50,867 bases of DNA from an uncultured Clostridia bacterium (GTDB lineage: Bacteria > Bacillota > Clostridia > Oscillospirales > QAMX01): NCBI GenBank assembly GCA_944376195.1, contig CALWBW010000011.1, forward strand, positions 1-50,867. The letters run 5' to 3'. A program made the translations under genes and the position numbers. Positions 49,530 to 50,867 of the stretch are shown piece after piece. The notes under the pieces are model-generated. The model saw only the letters and a program-made list of their open reading frames with translations, was not told the DNA's origin and searched no databases. Every line of letters starts with the position of its first letter. The stretch's first letter is position 1.

Positions 49530-50252
49530 ATGGCACAAAACGTTTTAGTCACCGGCACCGGGCGCGAAGGCGCGCTGGGATACTGCTTTGTCCTGACTTA
49601 TCTGAAGCAGGGCGACACGGTTTTCGCAACTGTGCGCAAACCATCTCCCGCGCTTGAAAAACTGAAAGAGCAATACCCCGACCGGCTGCACATCCTGGAA
49701 ATGGATATCGGAAGCACAGCCTCTGTCCGCGCGGCGGCGGAAGAAGTGGCGCGGCTCGTTCCATGCCTCGATCTGATCATCAATAACGCCGTCGTCACCA
49801 CACCGGACTATCCCGTACACAATCCCTTTGAGGAAATGACGCTTGACAACATTGCCGGCGCATTCGACGTCAGCACCGTCGGGCCGTTGCGCGTCATCCA
49901 GGCCATGCAGCCGCTGCTGTATCAATCTGCCGGCACCGCCATGGTCGTCAACATTTCCTCCGGCGCAGGGTGCATCACCACCTGCCGGAACGACCGCGAC
50001 CTGGATTACTGCATGATCAAATGCGCCATGAACATGAGTTCCAAGATTCTCTATAACAAATACGAAGCGGAGAAAAAAGTACGCGTCCTCGCCATTCATC
50101 CCGGCTGGATGCGCACCAACGCGGGCAACGCCAAAGCGCCTTTCGACCCCTACGAGCACAGCGAACGGATGCGCAAGGTCTTTGAAGCCCGGCGCGAAAG
50201 TTTTGATGGCGTGGTATTCATCGACTACGACAACCGCGAAATGCCCTGGTAA
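49530..50252 (+). CDS. Short-chain dehydrogenase/reductase
   Basis: A 240-residue NAD(P)-binding Rossmann enzyme. Cofactor motif TGTGREGALG (about 8-17) has the TGxxxxxG pattern, NNAV (about 86-89), the catalytic serine in NISS and the tyrosine-lysine pair in DYCMIKCAM (YxxxK). The HPGWMRTNAG motif at the end matches the classical SDR fold. Substrate unknown. The start at 49530 has AAGGAGGAG in perfect position; an upstream frame to 49470 has none. A terminator follows. Confidence 0.93.
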   Translation: MAQNVLVTGTGREGALGYCFVLTYLKQGDTVFATVRKPSPALEKLKEQYPDRLHILEMDIGSTASVRAAAEEVARLVPCLDLIINNAVVTTPDYPVHNPFEEMTLDNIAGAFDVSTVGPLRVIQAMQPLLYQSAGTAMVVNISSGAGCITTCRNDRDLDYCMIKCAMNMSSKILYNKYEAEKKVRVLAIHPGWMRTNAGNAKAPFDPYEHSERMRKVFEARRESFDGVVFIDYDNREMPW

Positions 50253-50262
50253 CCCAAAAAGC

Positions 50263-50299
50263 GGCCCCGCCTGGGATTCCGGCGGGGTCATTTTCTTTT
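50263..50299 (+). terminator. Terminator of the SDR gene
   Basis: CCCCGCC-N9-GGCGGGG followed by TCATTTTCTTTTTTTC; the T-tract is slightly offset but long. Confidence 0.75.
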
Positions 50300-50314
50300 T
50301 TTCGAGGTCCCGGT

Positions 50315-50867
50315 ATGGAAGTTCTCCGATTTTTAGAGGGGCTGCGCACGCCCTTTCTCGATCACCTGATGAGCGCCGTCACGGAACTTGGCGGCGAAAC
50401 CATATTTCTGTTAGTTGCCGCCGCCGTTTATTGGTGTTATGACAAACGGTTTGGTTACTATATCATGACGGTCGGCTTTGCAGGCACCTTCTGCAATCAG
50501 TTTTTAAAGCTGGTCTGCCGGGTTCCCCGGCCATGGATACGCGATCCGGGCTTTTCCATCGTTGAAAACGCGCGTGAGGCCGCGACAGGGTATTCCTTTC
50601 CCAGCGGGCACACACAAAATGCCGTGACGGTATTTGGTTCTGCCGCGCGATGGAGCCGGCGCCGGATTGTCCGGGGCGCGGCGGTGGCCGTCATCTTGCT
50701 TGTCGCCTTTTCCCGGATGTACTTAGGCGTCCACACGCCTGCGGACGTTCTGTTTTCTCTCGTGCTCGGTACGGCGTTAACCTGTGCGTTCTACCCGCTT
50801 TTTTCCCATGCAGGGGAGCACCCGCGCGGCTGGACCTTCCTGTTTGGCGGGATGCTGGCCGTTTCGG
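50315..50867 (+). CDS. PAP2-family phosphatase, N-terminal part (cut by window edge)
   Basis: Membrane phosphatase of the PAP2/haloperoxidase fold (lipid phosphatases, undecaprenyl-pyrophosphatase and relatives). All three active-site motifs are present in the 184 codons seen: KxxxxxxRP in KLVCRVPRP (about 66-74), PSGH in FPSGHT (about 93-98), and SRxxxxxHxxxD in SRMYLGVHTPAD (about 130-141). Several membrane segments surround them. The start follows GAGGTCCCGGT. The gene runs out of the window, so its C-terminus is unknown; a role in undecaprenyl recycling would fit the wall genes here, but that is inference. Confidence 0.93.
   Translation, partial: MEVLRFLEGLRTPFLDHLMSAVTELGGETIFLLVAAAVYWCYDKRFGYYIMTVGFAGTFCNQFLKLVCRVPRPWIRDPGFSIVENAREAATGYSFPSGHTQNAVTVFGSAARWSRRRIVRGAAVAVILLVAFSRMYLGVHTPADVLFSLVLGTALTCAFYPLFSHAGEHPRGWTFLFGGMLAVS

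Noticed and set aside
1..50867. tRNA/rRNA genes, insertion sequences, prophage, toxin-antitoxin or restriction genes
   Set aside because: None seen on either strand. A tRNAscan-SE or IS search would be the decisive check.

Overview
The window looks like chromosomal DNA of a Gram-positive, spore-forming-lineage Clostridia, most likely an Oscillospiraceae/Ruminococcaceae-type gut anaerobe. This rests on gene content (SpoVG, the DarA-HolB-RicT cluster, MiaB-MutS, a three-SLH-domain surface protein, BlaI/M56 pair, FemX-type ligase, ClpE-like ATPase), moderately high G+C, strong AGGAGG ribosome sites and sigma-A promoters with 16-18 base spacers. No rRNA, tRNA, CRISPR array, insertion sequence or prophage was seen. 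The genus is an inference.

Layout. 1-2.2 kb: miaB then mutS (cut by the left edge), minus strand. 2.3-3.3 kb: a VOC-fold protein and a decayed MerR regulator that keeps an intact MerR-type promoter. 3.3-6.8 kb: BlaI repressor and a membrane M56 peptidase whose outer part is three diverged repeats. 7-9 kb: two divergent aldo/keto reductases. 9.1-12.8 kb: a TRIC-type channel and pgsA-clpE. 13-16.5 kb: a large SLH surface protein with its own strong promoter and upstream repeats. 16.6-23.5 kb: MscS channel, pyrimidine-nucleoside phosphorylase coupled to a ComEA-like HhH protein, murC-membrane protein-CYTH operon, spoVG and a GT28 glycolipid glycosyltransferase. 23.6-25.7 kb: darA-holB-ricT. 25.7-28.9 kb: femX-alr diverging from an XRE regulator. 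28.9-38.1 kb: a 2.5 k-residue cyclic beta-glucan synthase-like enzyme, then ogt and a cytosolic GH10-like enzyme. 38.2-40.7 kb: a MATE exporter, a hairpin-rich gap and an AT-rich GyrI-like protein. 40.7-45.7 kb: a four-gene Gld-like ABC transporter operon. 45.9-48.8 kb: metG-tatD with a structured leader. 48.9-50.9 kb: PH-domain protein, SDR enzyme and a PAP2 phosphatase cut by the right edge.

Cell-envelope work dominates: murC, alr, femX, the glucan synthase, the GT28 enzyme, pgsA, the S-layer-like protein and the PAP2 enzyme all build or modify wall and membrane, and BlaI/M56, MscS, TRIC and DarA sense or relieve envelope and osmotic stress. No single locus is clearly a new system. The parts most worth a second look are the M56 receptor with a triplicated outer domain, the Gld-like ABC operon in a probable non-glider, the glucan synthase/GH10 neighbourhood, and the repeats and palindromes at the S-layer and XRE promoters.
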